A DNA stretch of 64,000 bases from Nocardia jiangxiensis NBRC 101359 (GTDB taxonomy: Bacteria > Actinomycetota > Actinomycetes > Mycobacteriales > Mycobacteriaceae), in NCBI RefSeq assembly GCF_000308615.1, contig NZ_BAGB01000047.1, positions 186,001 to 250,000 of the forward strand, read 5' to 3'. Every line of letters begins with the position of its first letter. Within the stretch, counting starts at the first letter, position 1. Both the position numbers and the translations under genes were made by a program. Below the pieces are notes generated by a model, which was not told the origin of the DNA, did no database searches, and was given only the letters and a program-made list of their open reading frames with translations. This document shows positions 40,358 through 48,674 of this stretch, piece by piece.

Positions 40358-40552
40358 TCATTCCTCGATCTGGATGGCCATCGCGGGACACATCGCCGCC
40401 GCGTGCCGAACGTCGTCGGCGAACTCGGCGGGCGGGTTCTCGTCGAGCAGGATGACGATGCCGTCCTCGTCGCGCTGATCGAACACCGCGCCCGCGTGCA
40501 TGACGCAGTGCCCGGCCGCGATGCATTTGACTTGATCGACAGTCACTTTCAT
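40358..40552 (-). CDS. 3Fe-4S ferredoxin partner of P450
   Basis: 64 residues. The cluster motif is CIAAGHCVMHAGAVF followed by a distant CPAMAI near the end: three cysteines, with the fourth position of a 4Fe-4S site filled by a non-Cys residue, as in P450-linked actinobacterial ferredoxins. It lies between the reductase gene (13 bases away) and the P450 gene, so these three act together. Confidence 0.93.
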   Translation of the reverse strand: MKVTVDQVKCIAAGHCVMHAGAVFDQRDEDGIVILLDENPPAEFADDVRHAAAMCPAMAIQIEE

Positions 40553-40565
40553 CGGGACCTACTTC

Positions 40566-41783
40566 CTAGGATGAGTGCGCGGATGTCAGCGCCGGACCGG
40601 ATGCGGACTGCGCGTCCAGCAGGATCTGGCGTTGCATGCGGGCTTGTTTGGGCATATTCCAGCCGAGCACCGCGGTCGGGACGGCGTCGCGTTCGTACCG
40701 CACCAGGAAGCGGCCCTGTGCGGGATCACCCTCCACGACGGTGGCGCGCGCATCGGGTGGGACGGTGCCGTGCACCTGGATCTTGACCTCGTACTGATCG
40801 GTCCAGAAGTACGGAATCGGCTGGTAGACATCCTCCGCGCCGAGGATGTTGGCCGCGACCACCGCGGCCTGTTCCGCCGCGTGCGTGCGATTCTCCAGGC
40901 GCACAGCGGTATTCGTGCCACGGTCGTGCCAGCGGGCGACGTCGCCGACCGCGTGGACGCCCTCGGCCGCGCGGCAGCGCGCATCGCAAACCACGCCACG
41001 ATCGAGAGTCAGTCCGCTGCCGACGAGCCAGTCCGTCGCGGGGACCGCACCGATGGCCACGACCACCAGATCGGCGGGCAGCGTTCGGGAATCCGCCAGG
41101 CGCACACCGGATACCCGGCCGTGCTCGCCGAGGATGCTCTGCACCCCGACTCCGAGCCGCAGTGCGACCCCGTGCCGGGTGTGCAGGTCCGCCAGCTGTC
41201 CGGCGACCAGATCGCCGAGTTGCGCGGCCATCGGTGCGTGCAGCGGTCCGGTCATGGTGACGTCCAGGCCGGATTGTCGTGCCGTGGCCGAGATTTCGGC
41301 ACCCAGCACACCCTCGCCGACGACGACCACGCGCGGGCCCGCGGCGAATTCGTCGCGCAGCGCGAGGGCGTCGTCCAGGGTGCGCAGCACGTGTACCCCG
41401 CGCACCCCCTCGGGCACCGGTAGTGTGCGAGGCGTTGCGCCGGTGGCGATCACGATGGCGTCGGCGGTGATCGGACCCGCGGTGGTCTGCACCGTGCGCG
41501 TCGGCAGATCCAGTGCCAGTGCACGATGCCCCAGCAGCAGCTCCATATCCAGATCGGCCAGCATGCGCGGCGCACGCAGCAGCGTGCGCTCCGGACGCCA
41601 AGCGCCGGAGAGGATCTGCTTGGACAGCGGCGGACGATCGTAGGGCAGATGCGGCTCGTCGCCGACAACCGTGATGCGATCGCGAAAACCCCGGCGACGC
41701 AACGCTTCCACCGTGTTCAGCCCCGAAACCGAGGCGCCGACGACGAGCACCCCCGTGCGGCGAGTCCGGGTGGATGTGGTCAT
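40566..41783 (-). CDS. NAD(P)H-dependent ferredoxin reductase
   Basis: 405 residues of the pyridine nucleotide-disulfide class without a redox disulfide, like putidaredoxin reductase. FAD motif VLVVGASVSGLNTVEALRR, then PYDRPPLSKQIL, the NAD motif VVVVGEGVLGAEISATAR near residue 150 and the second FAD motif GVHAVGDVARW near 280. ATG 41783 follows GAGAGG; the frame open further upstream has no family sequence. It donates electrons to the 40358 ferredoxin and possibly serves the other P450s in the window. Confidence 0.92.
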   Translation of the reverse strand: MTTSTRTRRTGVLVVGASVSGLNTVEALRRRGFRDRITVVGDEPHLPYDRPPLSKQILSGAWRPERTLLRAPRMLADLDMELLLGHRALALDLPTRTVQTTAGPITADAIVIATGATPRTLPVPEGVRGVHVLRTLDDALALRDEFAAGPRVVVVGEGVLGAEISATARQSGLDVTMTGPLHAPMAAQLGDLVAGQLADLHTRHGVALRLGVGVQSILGEHGRVSGVRLADSRTLPADLVVVAIGAVPATDWLVGSGLTLDRGVVCDARCRAAEGVHAVGDVARWHDRGTNTAVRLENRTHAAEQAAVVAANILGAEDVYQPIPYFWTDQYEVKIQVHGTVPPDARATVVEGDPAQGRFLVRYERDAVPTAVLGWNMPKQARMQRQILLDAQSASGPALTSAHSS

Positions 41784-41823
41784 ATCACGAATTCCTCTCT
41801 GCGCGTGCCGGGTTCGATGCAGC

Positions 41824-42465
41824 TCACCGAGTGACCGGGGCCAGATACAGCCCGGTGATCGCATCGATCAGGCCGACCGCGGCCTGTTCCCAGCTCGTGC
41901 GGTAAACCAGGGTGTCGTCCGCGAGCGCGCGCTCGCGTTCGGCGCAGCTGTGCACGATCAGCAAGCGCGCCATAGCGTTTCGCTCCCGGTGCAGCTGCGG
42001 CGACAACTCCGGCAGACAGCGCTGCAGACCGTCCACGATGCGCACCACCGACGGGGAGGCCAGCGACTCGTCCGAGATGAGATCACGGAATACCGGATCG
42101 GGCATGATCTGCGCGCTGAAGCGCGCGTACCACGTCGGATTGCCCAGTGCCGCCAGATGTTCGGTGATCGGGCGGACCAGACAGCCCACCAAGTCCCGCA
42201 GTCCGGCGTCGGCGTCCAGCCGCGAGACCATCTCCCGGCACAGCTGTTCGGTGGACGCGTGATGTTTGCGCACGATCGCGCGCACCAGATCGGCCTTCCC
42301 GCCGAAGTGGTAGCCGACCGCGGTGTTGTTGCCCTGGCCCGCGGCCTCGCTCACCTGACGGTTCGACACCGCCGCGATCCCCCGCTCGGCGAACAGGCGT
42401 TCCGCGGCGGTGAGGATGGCTTCGCGCGTGCTGTCCACGCGCTGGGAACGAACGGATCCCATCAT
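41824..42465 (-). CDS. TetR-family transcriptional regulator
   Basis: 213 residues from ATG 42465, which has AAGGGG upstream; a second ATG follows directly. The DNA-binding part is REAILTAAERLFAERGIAAVSNRQVSEAAGQGNNTAVGYHFGGKADLV at about residues 13-60. The longer frame back to 42567 would overrun an operator at 42520-42540 and has no TetR sequence. Since that operator belongs to the widespread GAGAA/TTCTC family, this protein either binds it or is controlled by it. It precedes the ferredoxin reductase operon by 41 bases and may be cotranscribed. Confidence 0.88.
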   Translation of the reverse strand: MMGSVRSQRVDSTREAILTAAERLFAERGIAAVSNRQVSEAAGQGNNTAVGYHFGGKADLVRAIVRKHHASTEQLCREMVSRLDADAGLRDLVGCLVRPITEHLAALGNPTWYARFSAQIMPDPVFRDLISDESLASPSVVRIVDGLQRCLPELSPQLHRERNAMARLLIVHSCAERERALADDTLVYRTSWEQAAVGLIDAITGLYLAPVTR

Positions 42466-42519
42466 GTGCCCCTTCGGATATGCGGTCCGGCCCGAACGCC
42501 GACCGTGGTCGATCGGACA

Positions 42520-42540
42520 GCGGAGAATACTGTTCTCATA
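42520..42540. promoter_or_regulatory. Operator, GAGAA-N5-TTCTC family
   Basis: GCGGAGAA, TACTG, TTCTCATA: the core GAGAA/TTCTC arms are perfect and 12 of 16 arm positions match the best copy. It lies 55 bases before the TetR start at 42465, in a good position to control that gene and the reductase-ferredoxin-P450 operon after it. Confidence 0.65.
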
Positions 42541-42624
42541 TCCGATCATGGGATTACCTCCAGTCAACGCCTCGAAGAGTCTTAAGTCAACTGATTGACT
42601 TAGAAATGAGAGATCCGCGGCGGC

Positions 42625-43491
42625 TCAGTTTTTCGACGCGACCGGCCGAGCGGCCGAATTCGGTTCGGCAGGCGTGCGTTCCTCGGGCTTCCTCCGGGGC
42701 TCGAGCGGCTTACCCGCGGTCGTGCCACCGTCGATCGGCAGGACCGTGCCGGTGACGTACAGCGACCGGTCACCAGCCAGATAAACCACCGCATCCGCGA
42801 CATGTTCGGGCTCACCCTCCCGCGGCAGCGGCCGGTCGTTGTTCATCGACGCGCGCACCGCCTTGGCGAACCGCTCCACCTTGTCCGGCGGCATGCCGGC
42901 GGCCGAGGTGGTCAGCAGCGCGGTCGGGATATTGCCGGGTGCGAGGCAGTTCACCCGAATGTCGTACTGCGCCAACTCGATCGCGGCCGATTTGGTGAAG
43001 TGGATGACCGCGGCCTTGGACGCGCGATAGGTCTGCACTCCCCCGCCCGCCTGCAGGCCACCGACCGAGGAGACGTTGATGACCGACCCACCGCCGTGCT
43101 CGGCCATATGCCGCGCGGCGAACTTGGTGCCCGCCATCACGCCGAGCAGATTCACCCCGAGCACCCGGTGGAAATCGGCGAGATCGTCCAGCAGCAGGCT
43201 CGGATGCATCGTGCCGGGAATGCCCGCGTTGTTGCACATGACGTGCAGTCCGCCGAAAGTCTGCACCGCATGCTCGACCAGCCGTTCGACCTGCGCCGGA
43301 TCGGAGACGTCGGTCTGCAGGAAGACCGCCGAGTCACCGTGTTCGGCGACCGAGGCCGCACCGCGCTCGGGGTCCAGGTCGCCCATGACCACCTTCGCGC
43401 CCTCGGCAACCAGTTTCGTCACCGTCGCGCGGCCGATTCCGGAGGCTCCGCCGGTGACGACGGCGACCTTTCCGGCCAGTTCGTCGATCAT
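42625..43491 (-). CDS. Short-chain dehydrogenase/reductase
   Basis: 288 residues, about 30 longer than usual because of a Pro/Arg/Glu-rich C-terminal tail after residue 255. Cofactor motif TGGASGIGRATVTKL, Asp in VVMGDLDPE suggesting NAD use, NNAG near residue 88, catalytic Ser in INVSSVGGLQ and YRASK near 160. It probably oxidises a hydroxyl group on a ring or side chain. It is followed by no gene on the same strand until 42465 and preceded by the hydrolase at 43546. Confidence 0.87.
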   Translation of the reverse strand: MIDELAGKVAVVTGGASGIGRATVTKLVAEGAKVVMGDLDPERGAASVAEHGDSAVFLQTDVSDPAQVERLVEHAVQTFGGLHVMCNNAGIPGTMHPSLLLDDLADFHRVLGVNLLGVMAGTKFAARHMAEHGGGSVINVSSVGGLQAGGGVQTYRASKAAVIHFTKSAAIELAQYDIRVNCLAPGNIPTALLTTSAAGMPPDKVERFAKAVRASMNNDRPLPREGEPEHVADAVVYLAGDRSLYVTGTVLPIDGGTTAGKPLEPRRKPEERTPAEPNSAARPVASKN

Positions 43492-43545
43492 GCTTGCGAT
43501 CCTTTCGATTCGGTTCGGCCACAGCCGAACTCGCGGTCTGCGATG

Positions 43546-44442
43546 TCAGGCCCGTAGCGGGGCGGGCCGGTCGGACTCGGTGGTCGTGCGGGACTGCTCG
43601 TCCAGGAAGGTCAGCAACAACTCGTTGACCACCTCGGGCTGCTCGATCTGCGGGCAGTGCCCGGCCTCCGGGACGACCGTGTGTCGTCCGCGGGCGATCG
43701 CCCCGGCGATCACGGCGGCCCAGCCGGGCGGCAGGAGCTTGTCGCAGCCGCCCTCGACCACCAGGACCGGAATCGAGATGCGTTCGTACGCACGGTGACT
43801 CGATGGCCCGGACGGCGCGTCGGCACCGGGACGGCGAAAACGCGCCGCCGCCAACGCTTCCCACGCTCCCGGGGCGATACTCGCCTCGTACCGCCGACGC
43901 ACGTACTGCTCGTCGGCGGGATACTTCTCCGAGTGGAACAGCGCGGTGACGATCCTCCGCATGGCTTCCGGCGTGGCGTCGTAGTCGTAGAGCGCACGCA
44001 TGTGCTCGTTGCTCTGGATCTCCCCGCCGCCGCAGATCGCGACCATACTGCGCATCGGCAGGCGCGGCGTCGCGGAGGTGATATCGGCGAACATGTTCAC
44101 CGCGCCCATCGAATTGCCCACGAAATGCGCGGATTCCACGCCCAACAGCTCGAGAAACCGTGCGATGTGCCGGATTCGCAGGCCCCGGCCGTCGGTGAAG
44201 TCGATCACCTTGGCCGACTCGCCGAACCCCAGCATGTCCGGGGCCAGCACGCGATAGCGTTGCGCGAGCGCATCGATGGTGTGTTCCCAGCCGACTTCGG
44301 CGCCCGCGCCGAATTCACCGCCGTGCAGCAGTACGACCGGCTCACCGGTTCCGGCCTCCAGATAGCTGGTCACCGAACCGTCCACGATCAATGTTCTGCG
44401 CTGTGCGCCGCGTGTGCGCGGTACGGCCGATTCCTGATTCAT
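43546..44442 (-). CDS. Alpha/beta hydrolase, MhpC/meta-cleavage hydrolase type
   Basis: 298 residues. Oxyanion segment LLHGGEFGAGAEVGWEHTI, which with PDMLGFGESAK is characteristic of C-C bond hydrolases of meta-cleavage pathways. Nucleophile Ser in VGNSMGAVNM near residue 115, acid Asp in EGGCDKLLPP, His in EAGHCPQIE. ATG 44442 was chosen because the preceding frame lacks family sequence. Another hydrolase of the same kind lies at 55234, so two different ring-cleavage products may be handled. Confidence 0.88.
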   Translation of the reverse strand: MNQESAVPRTRGAQRRTLIVDGSVTSYLEAGTGEPVVLLHGGEFGAGAEVGWEHTIDALAQRYRVLAPDMLGFGESAKVIDFTDGRGLRIRHIARFLELLGVESAHFVGNSMGAVNMFADITSATPRLPMRSMVAICGGGEIQSNEHMRALYDYDATPEAMRRIVTALFHSEKYPADEQYVRRRYEASIAPGAWEALAAARFRRPGADAPSGPSSHRAYERISIPVLVVEGGCDKLLPPGWAAVIAGAIARGRHTVVPEAGHCPQIEQPEVVNELLLTFLDEQSRTTTESDRPAPLRA

Positions 44443-44583
44443 CGGCGGTGCCCTTTCCCTGTCGGCTGCGGTGCGGGCACCCGCCCGCCCCGCAGATGCG
44501 TGCCACAAGCCTTACGGCGCATAGTTCTCGGCGGTTCTCGGATACCGCCCCGCAGGACCGGGTCTGCGCGCCGTCTCTGCGCA

Positions 44584-45765
44584 TCACGAGACCCTCCCCA
44601 TCGGACCGGCAGCGTGCGAGGCGCCGGGCCGGACCGGTAGCCGGACCCGTCCTGCGCCGGGCAGGTCATCGGGCAGTGCGATCCGGTCCAGGATGCGGAC
44701 CTGATCGGGGGTGAAGTCGTCCTCGTCGGCGGCGGTGAGCAGGCGGATCTCGTGCATGCCGAGCTCGTCCAGGATCTCGAACGCCGACAGCAGATCGCCC
44801 GGATCCACCGGATGCGCTGCGGCAGTGTGGGTGTCACCTTCGGACAGCAGGCTCGGCAGGCCGCGCAACACCGCGTCGCGGGAGCGCACATAGACCAGCA
44901 CGCCGTGTCCCGCCCGCGCGATCAGCTCCAGCGCGCGATCGACCTTCGCCCCGCAGTCGCAGAACAGTGAGCCCAGCGTATCGCCGAACAGGCATTCCAT
45001 ATGCACCCGCACCAGCGGCACGCGATCGGCCCGGGGCTGGCCGTGCACGAAGGCGATGTGGTCGCGACCGAGCCCGTCGATGAATCCGACCGCGCGAAAT
45101 TCACCCACCGGCAACGGGATTCGCGCCACACCGCGACGTTCCACCCGGCACAGCTCGCGCCGCCGATAGGCGATCAGATCCTCGATCGAGACCACCGGCA
45201 GCCCGTGCACGCTGCCGAGTTCGAGCAGTTCGGAGAGCCGGGCCGCTTCCCCGTCGGCCCCGCACACCTCACACAGCACACCCGCGGGCGACATACCCGC
45301 CTGCTCGGCCAGATCCATCGCCGCCTCGGGCGGCGCGGGCGCGTCCAGTACGCCCCGCTCCGCGCAACCGAGCGGGAACACGTGCCCGAGCCGACCGAAA
45401 CTACCCGGCGTACTCGACGGATCAGCCAGGGCGCGAATGGTTTTCGCCCGCTGCGACGCGTGCGCGCCGGTCGCGGCCGCACCCACCGGAACCCGGAACC
45501 GTGCCCGGCCCGGCCCGGTCATGGCGGGATCGGCGGGCGGTATCTCGAGCCGATCCAGCTCCGATGAACGCATGGCCACCTGGACCAGTCCGCGACCGAT
45601 ACCGGTGAGCAGATCGACCGACTGGGCCGTGGCCCGCTCGGCCGCCAGCACCAGATCACCGCGATACCCGCCGTCGATCTCGCTGACCAGCAACACCATT
45701 CGACCGCGGCGCAGCGCGGTGATCGCCGCGCGCACCGCGGCCGGGTCCGGTGTCCGGGGCCTCAC
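44584..45765 (-). CDS. Degenerate RibB-RibA fusion (DHBP synthase/GTP cyclohydrolase II-like)
   Basis: 393 residues with the two domains of riboflavin enzyme RibBA. Residues about 5-200 correspond to DHBP synthase (AAITALRRGRMVLLVSEIDGG, then GDLVLAAERATAQSVD and ASQRAKTIRAL), and about 205-390 to GTP cyclohydrolase II. In the first domain the metal-binding RENEGDL reads GYRGDL. In the second the three zinc cysteines survive (HMECLFGD, CDCG), but the GTP-binding EGRGIGL motif reads RDAVLRGL. Both classical activities are therefore doubtful. Its GTG overlaps the FMN reductase stop as GTGA. A specialised flavin or pterin role for the neighbouring flavoenzymes is possible. Confidence 0.8.
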   Translation of the reverse strand: MRPRTPDPAAVRAAITALRRGRMVLLVSEIDGGYRGDLVLAAERATAQSVDLLTGIGRGLVQVAMRSSELDRLEIPPADPAMTGPGRARFRVPVGAAATGAHASQRAKTIRALADPSSTPGSFGRLGHVFPLGCAERGVLDAPAPPEAAMDLAEQAGMSPAGVLCEVCGADGEAARLSELLELGSVHGLPVVSIEDLIAYRRRELCRVERRGVARIPLPVGEFRAVGFIDGLGRDHIAFVHGQPRADRVPLVRVHMECLFGDTLGSLFCDCGAKVDRALELIARAGHGVLVYVRSRDAVLRGLPSLLSEGDTHTAAAHPVDPGDLLSAFEILDELGMHEIRLLTAADEDDFTPDQVRILDRIALPDDLPGAGRVRLPVRPGASHAAGPMGRVS

Positions 45766-46373
45766 GCCCGCGCACCGCCCGCCGGGGCGAAGGTGAGCAC
45801 CTGGGTCGCGAGCAGTTCCAGCTGCGCGGCGACGGTGTCGTCGGACAGATTTCCCTCGGCATCCCAGATCGGATCGGCCGAGTTGATCGGCACGCCGAGC
45901 GGAGTCGGCCACGCGCGCAGGGCGTGCCCGATCGCCCGCAGCTGCCCCAGCGTGCCCACCGCGGCCTGCCAGCCGAAGGCACAGGTGATGCAGCCCAACG
46001 GTTTGTTGTCCAGATACACCGTCGGGTCACCCCGCAGATCCTCGATGTAGTCCAGGGCGTTCTTCACCAGTCCGGAGATGCCGCCGTGGTAACCGGGCGA
46101 GCCGATCACCACGGCGTCCGCACTCCGCAACGCCTCGATCAGCGCGATCGCCTCCGGCGTGCGATCCGGATCGTGCGGGTTGTACATGGGCAGGTTGATA
46201 TCCGCGCCGCAGAACAACGCGGTGCGACCGCCCTGCCGCTCGACCGCCGCCAGGCAGTGCCGCAGCGCCCGCTCGGTCGACGAGCCCGCGCGCAACGTCC
46301 CGCCGAGGCCGACGACGAACGGCCGCCCGTCGTGGTCCGCGACAGGGTTCACACTGGTCGTAGTTGCAGTCAT
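45762..46373 (-). CDS. NAD(P)H-dependent FMN reductase (SsuE-like flavodoxin fold)
   Basis: 203 residues. FMN phosphate-binding loop GLGGTLRAGSSTERAL, the PMYNPHD loop and GSPGYHGGISGLVKNALDYIED are hallmarks of the NADPH-dependent FMN reductase group. It can supply free reduced FMN to a two-component monooxygenase; the LLM enzyme at 49523 is the obvious partner. It is translationally coupled to the RibBA-like gene. The TnpB element at 46439 lies just upstream, so its promoter region may have been changed. Confidence 0.88.
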   Translation of the reverse strand: MTATTTSVNPVADHDGRPFVVGLGGTLRAGSSTERALRHCLAAVERQGGRTALFCGADINLPMYNPHDPDRTPEAIALIEALRSADAVVIGSPGYHGGISGLVKNALDYIEDLRGDPTVYLDNKPLGCITCAFGWQAAVGTLGQLRAIGHALRAWPTPLGVPINSADPIWDAEGNLSDDTVAAQLELLATQVLTFAPAGGARA

Positions 46374-46471
46374 CGGGCATCCGCCTTGGATACAAGGTCG
46401 TTGACGGCAGAGAGCAATAGGTGGGGGTGTCGTTTGTGTCGCATAACAGCACCTTTCGATAGTATGTTCGA

Positions 46472-47620
46472 ATGGATGAGGTGGTGCGGTACACGTACCG
46501 GCTTCGGCCCGGGCGCGCCGCCGAGAAAGCGCTGCTGGCCGACTGGGGGCGCTGTCGATGGTTGTGGAACGAAGCAGTCCACCAGCAGAGATCCGGGCAG
46601 AAACCGACGTTCGCTAAGCTCGGGAAGCTGCTGACCCGGGCACGAGGGGCGATGCCGTGGCTGCGCGAGGGTTCGCAGGTCGCCCAGCAGCAGATGCTGC
46701 GTGATTACGCGCGAGCGTTGGATCAGTCCTTTACGGTGAAGGGGCGTGGTCGTCCGAAGATCAAGTCCCGCAAGAGTTCTCAGCCGTCGCTGGAGTACAC
46801 GAGGCGAGGGTTCTCGATCCGTGCGGGCCGCTTGGTGTTGCCGAAAGACGTTACGGTTCCGGTTGTCTGGTCGCGCGATTTGCCGTCCGAGCCGACGTCG
46901 GTTCGCGTCAGTCGGGACAGTCTCGGGCACTGGTACGCCTCGTTCGTCGTGCGCCGTGAGATCCGGCCTCATCCGCACGGTCAGGGCAATATCGGGATTG
47001 ATTGGGGTGTGACCACCACGGCGACGACCACCGATCCTTTCTTCGATCTCCCGCATCTCGGCCATCGCAGGCGATGCGCTGCGGAGTTGGCGAGGGCGCA
47101 ACGCACGATGGCGCGACGTCACCGCAAGGGCCGCTCGCAGTCGCGGGGCTATGCCGAGGCCAAGCGGCATGTTGCCCGGCTGGCGAAGAAGGCTGCCCGC
47201 CGAACCGCCCACGACTCGCGGGTGTGGACCAAATGCGTTGTCGACCACCATGACCTGATCGCCATCGAGGATTTCGAACCGAGGTTCCTGGCCAAGTCGA
47301 CCCTGGCGCGCAAAGCCGCTGACGCCGCGATCAGTGCGGCCAAGCGTGAACTGATCGAGCGTGCCAGGCGGGCCGGGCGGAAGGTGGTGATGGTCCGGCC
47401 CGCATACACGACCATGACGTGCAGCCAGTGTTTCGCGAGAACCAAGCGACTCGAACTGCACGAGAGGAACTTCCGGTGCCCGGACTGCGGTTACGCCGAC
47501 AGCCGGGACCGAAACGCTGCCAGAGTGATTCTGGCCGTGGCAGAACGGGGCCACGTCAGTGTCGAAGACGTCAGACAATCGGATCACCTCCTGCGGGTGG
47601 ATGGTTCGGTTGCGGTCTGA
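46472..47620 (+). CDS. tnpB: TnpB, RNA-guided RuvC-like endonuclease, copy 2
   Basis: 382 residues. RuvC catalytic residues are kept: GIDWGV near residue 174, IAIEDF near 265, DSRDRNAARV near 342. The zinc finger is CSQC then CPDC at about 316-338. The protein is collinear with copy 1, the differences being scattered substitutions, so both copies are under selection or young. It faces opposite to the flanking catabolic operon. Confidence 0.93.
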   Translation: MDEVVRYTYRLRPGRAAEKALLADWGRCRWLWNEAVHQQRSGQKPTFAKLGKLLTRARGAMPWLREGSQVAQQQMLRDYARALDQSFTVKGRGRPKIKSRKSSQPSLEYTRRGFSIRAGRLVLPKDVTVPVVWSRDLPSEPTSVRVSRDSLGHWYASFVVRREIRPHPHGQGNIGIDWGVTTTATTTDPFFDLPHLGHRRRCAAELARAQRTMARRHRKGRSQSRGYAEAKRHVARLAKKAARRTAHDSRVWTKCVVDHHDLIAIEDFEPRFLAKSTLARKAADAAISAAKRELIERARRAGRKVVMVRPAYTTMTCSQCFARTKRLELHERNFRCPDCGYADSRDRNAARVILAVAERGHVSVEDVRQSDHLLRVDGSVAV

Positions 47621-47654
47621 GCTGGAAATCTCCCGCCTTCAGGCGGGAGAACCG
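47521..47654 (+). ncRNA. Predicted TnpB guide RNA (omega RNA) scaffold, copy 2
   Basis: By analogy with characterised TnpB systems, the RNA covers the last part of tnpB and ends at the element's right end. A ten-pair stem, TCTCCCGCCT with AGGCGGGAGA, lies at 47629-47650. The guide read from flanking DNA would begin CTACATCGAAACCTCC, which is antisense to the end of the cyclase gene. The 5' limit shown is approximate. Confidence 0.4.
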
Positions 47655-47678
47655 CTACATCGAAACCTCCAGGCTCGG

Positions 47679-48674
47679 TTACTTGATCGCGATGGGGTTG
47701 ATCGGGGAGCCGACCGCGCCGACCACCCGCAACGGCGGTGCGACGAGCTGGAATTCGTACACGCCGTCGGCGGCGCAATCCGCGGCCAGGGCGGTGAGAT
47801 CCCAGTACTCGCCGAGCATCAGGCCGATATCGCGCAGGCACAGCATGTGCATCGGCAGGAAGGTGCCCTCGACGCCGGACACCACGTCCTCGACCATCAG
47901 GTTGTCCGCGGCCACGGCGGCGACCTCGCGTTCGTGCAACCACTTGGCGCACATCCAGTCCAGGCCCGAATACGGCTCCGCGCCGTCGCGAGTCTCCTGG
48001 AACCGGGACCACCAGCCGGTGCGCACGAGCACGATGTCACCCCGGCCGATCTCGACGCCCTGGGCCTTGGCCACCTCGTCCAATTCGTCCGGGGTGATCG
48101 GGTTTCCGGGCTCGAGGAAGACGTCCGCGCCGCGATGGCGCACCAGATCCAGCAGTACGCCGCGGGTGGTGATGCCCTTGCCGTCGACCTTGTCGATACC
48201 GCAGTGGAACGCCCCGGCGCTGGTGACCGAATCGGCCGGGAAGCCGTTGTACAGCTTGTCGTCGTAGTAGACGTGCGACAGGGCGTCCCACTGCGTGGCC
48301 GCCTGCAACGGCATGACGATCATGTCGTCGTTGAACCGGAACGGATTGTCCTCTCCGGCAAAGAAACCGCCGAACTCCTGCCCGAATCCGTTACGCGCCC
48401 ACTGTGGTCCGTACTCGGCCATCGTGCGGGCGTCGCCGCCGTCGACGGTCATCACATGCACCGGGTTCTGCCGGAACTTGAACGCCCCCTGCGGACCCGA
48501 GGAGTCGAAGTCGACCCCGAGCGGGAACACCCGCCCGTGCCGCACCAGCTTCGCCGCCTCGGCGATCTTGTCCGGGGTGATGAAGTTGAGCGTGCCGAGT
48601 TCGTCGGCCGCGCCCCAGCGGCCCCAGTTGCGCACTTGTTCGGCGACGCGCCGGAATTCGGTCAGGGTGGCCAC
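47679..48674 (-). CDS. Cyclase-family (kynurenine formamidase-like) metal hydrolase
   Basis: 331 residues. It opens WGRWGAADELGTLNFITPDKIAEAAKLVRHGRVFPLG, the standard start of the larger cyclase-family proteins (PF04199). The metal motif that is HxGTHxDxPxH in KynB appears only partly as TQWDALSHVYYDD near residue 125. The family hydrolyses amide or lactone bonds, so ring opening of a lactone or imide fits. The GTG overlaps the upstream SDR stop (TAGTG). The TnpB element ends 24 bases past its stop. Confidence 0.85.
   Translation of the reverse strand: MATLTEFRRVAEQVRNWGRWGAADELGTLNFITPDKIAEAAKLVRHGRVFPLGVDFDSSGPQGAFKFRQNPVHVMTVDGGDARTMAEYGPQWARNGFGQEFGGFFAGEDNPFRFNDDMIVMPLQAATQWDALSHVYYDDKLYNGFPADSVTSAGAFHCGIDKVDGKGITTRGVLLDLVRHRGADVFLEPGNPITPDELDEVAKAQGVEIGRGDIVLVRTGWWSRFQETRDGAEPYSGLDWMCAKWLHEREVAAVAADNLMVEDVVSGVEGTFLPMHMLCLRDIGLMLGEYWDLTALAADCAADGVYEFQLVAPPLRVVGAVGSPINPIAIK

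Larger units (their letters stand above)
46439..47654 (+). mobile_element. IS200/IS605-group (IS1341-type) TnpB-only insertion element, copy 2
   Basis: 1216 bases, the same length as the copy at 5727-6942, with the same TCGCATAACA left end and the same CCCGCCTTCAGGCGGG hairpin plus ACCG right end (hairpin 47629-47650). It sits between the FMN reductase start and the cyclase stop, 24 bases from the latter, inside what was probably one continuous minus-strand operon. No TnpA transposase is present. The TAM recognised at insertion cannot be fixed from two copies: the left flanks read GGATTAC and GTTTGTG. Confidence 0.8.

Noticed and set aside
44584..45765. Housekeeping riboflavin gene ribBA
   Set aside because: Key motifs of both domains are altered and it sits in a catabolic operon without other rib genes.
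47679..48674. Kynurenine formamidase KynB
   Set aside because: The protein belongs to the wider cyclase family, but it is longer than KynB and lacks the full HxGTHxDxPxH motif; no kynurenine pathway genes were recognised.
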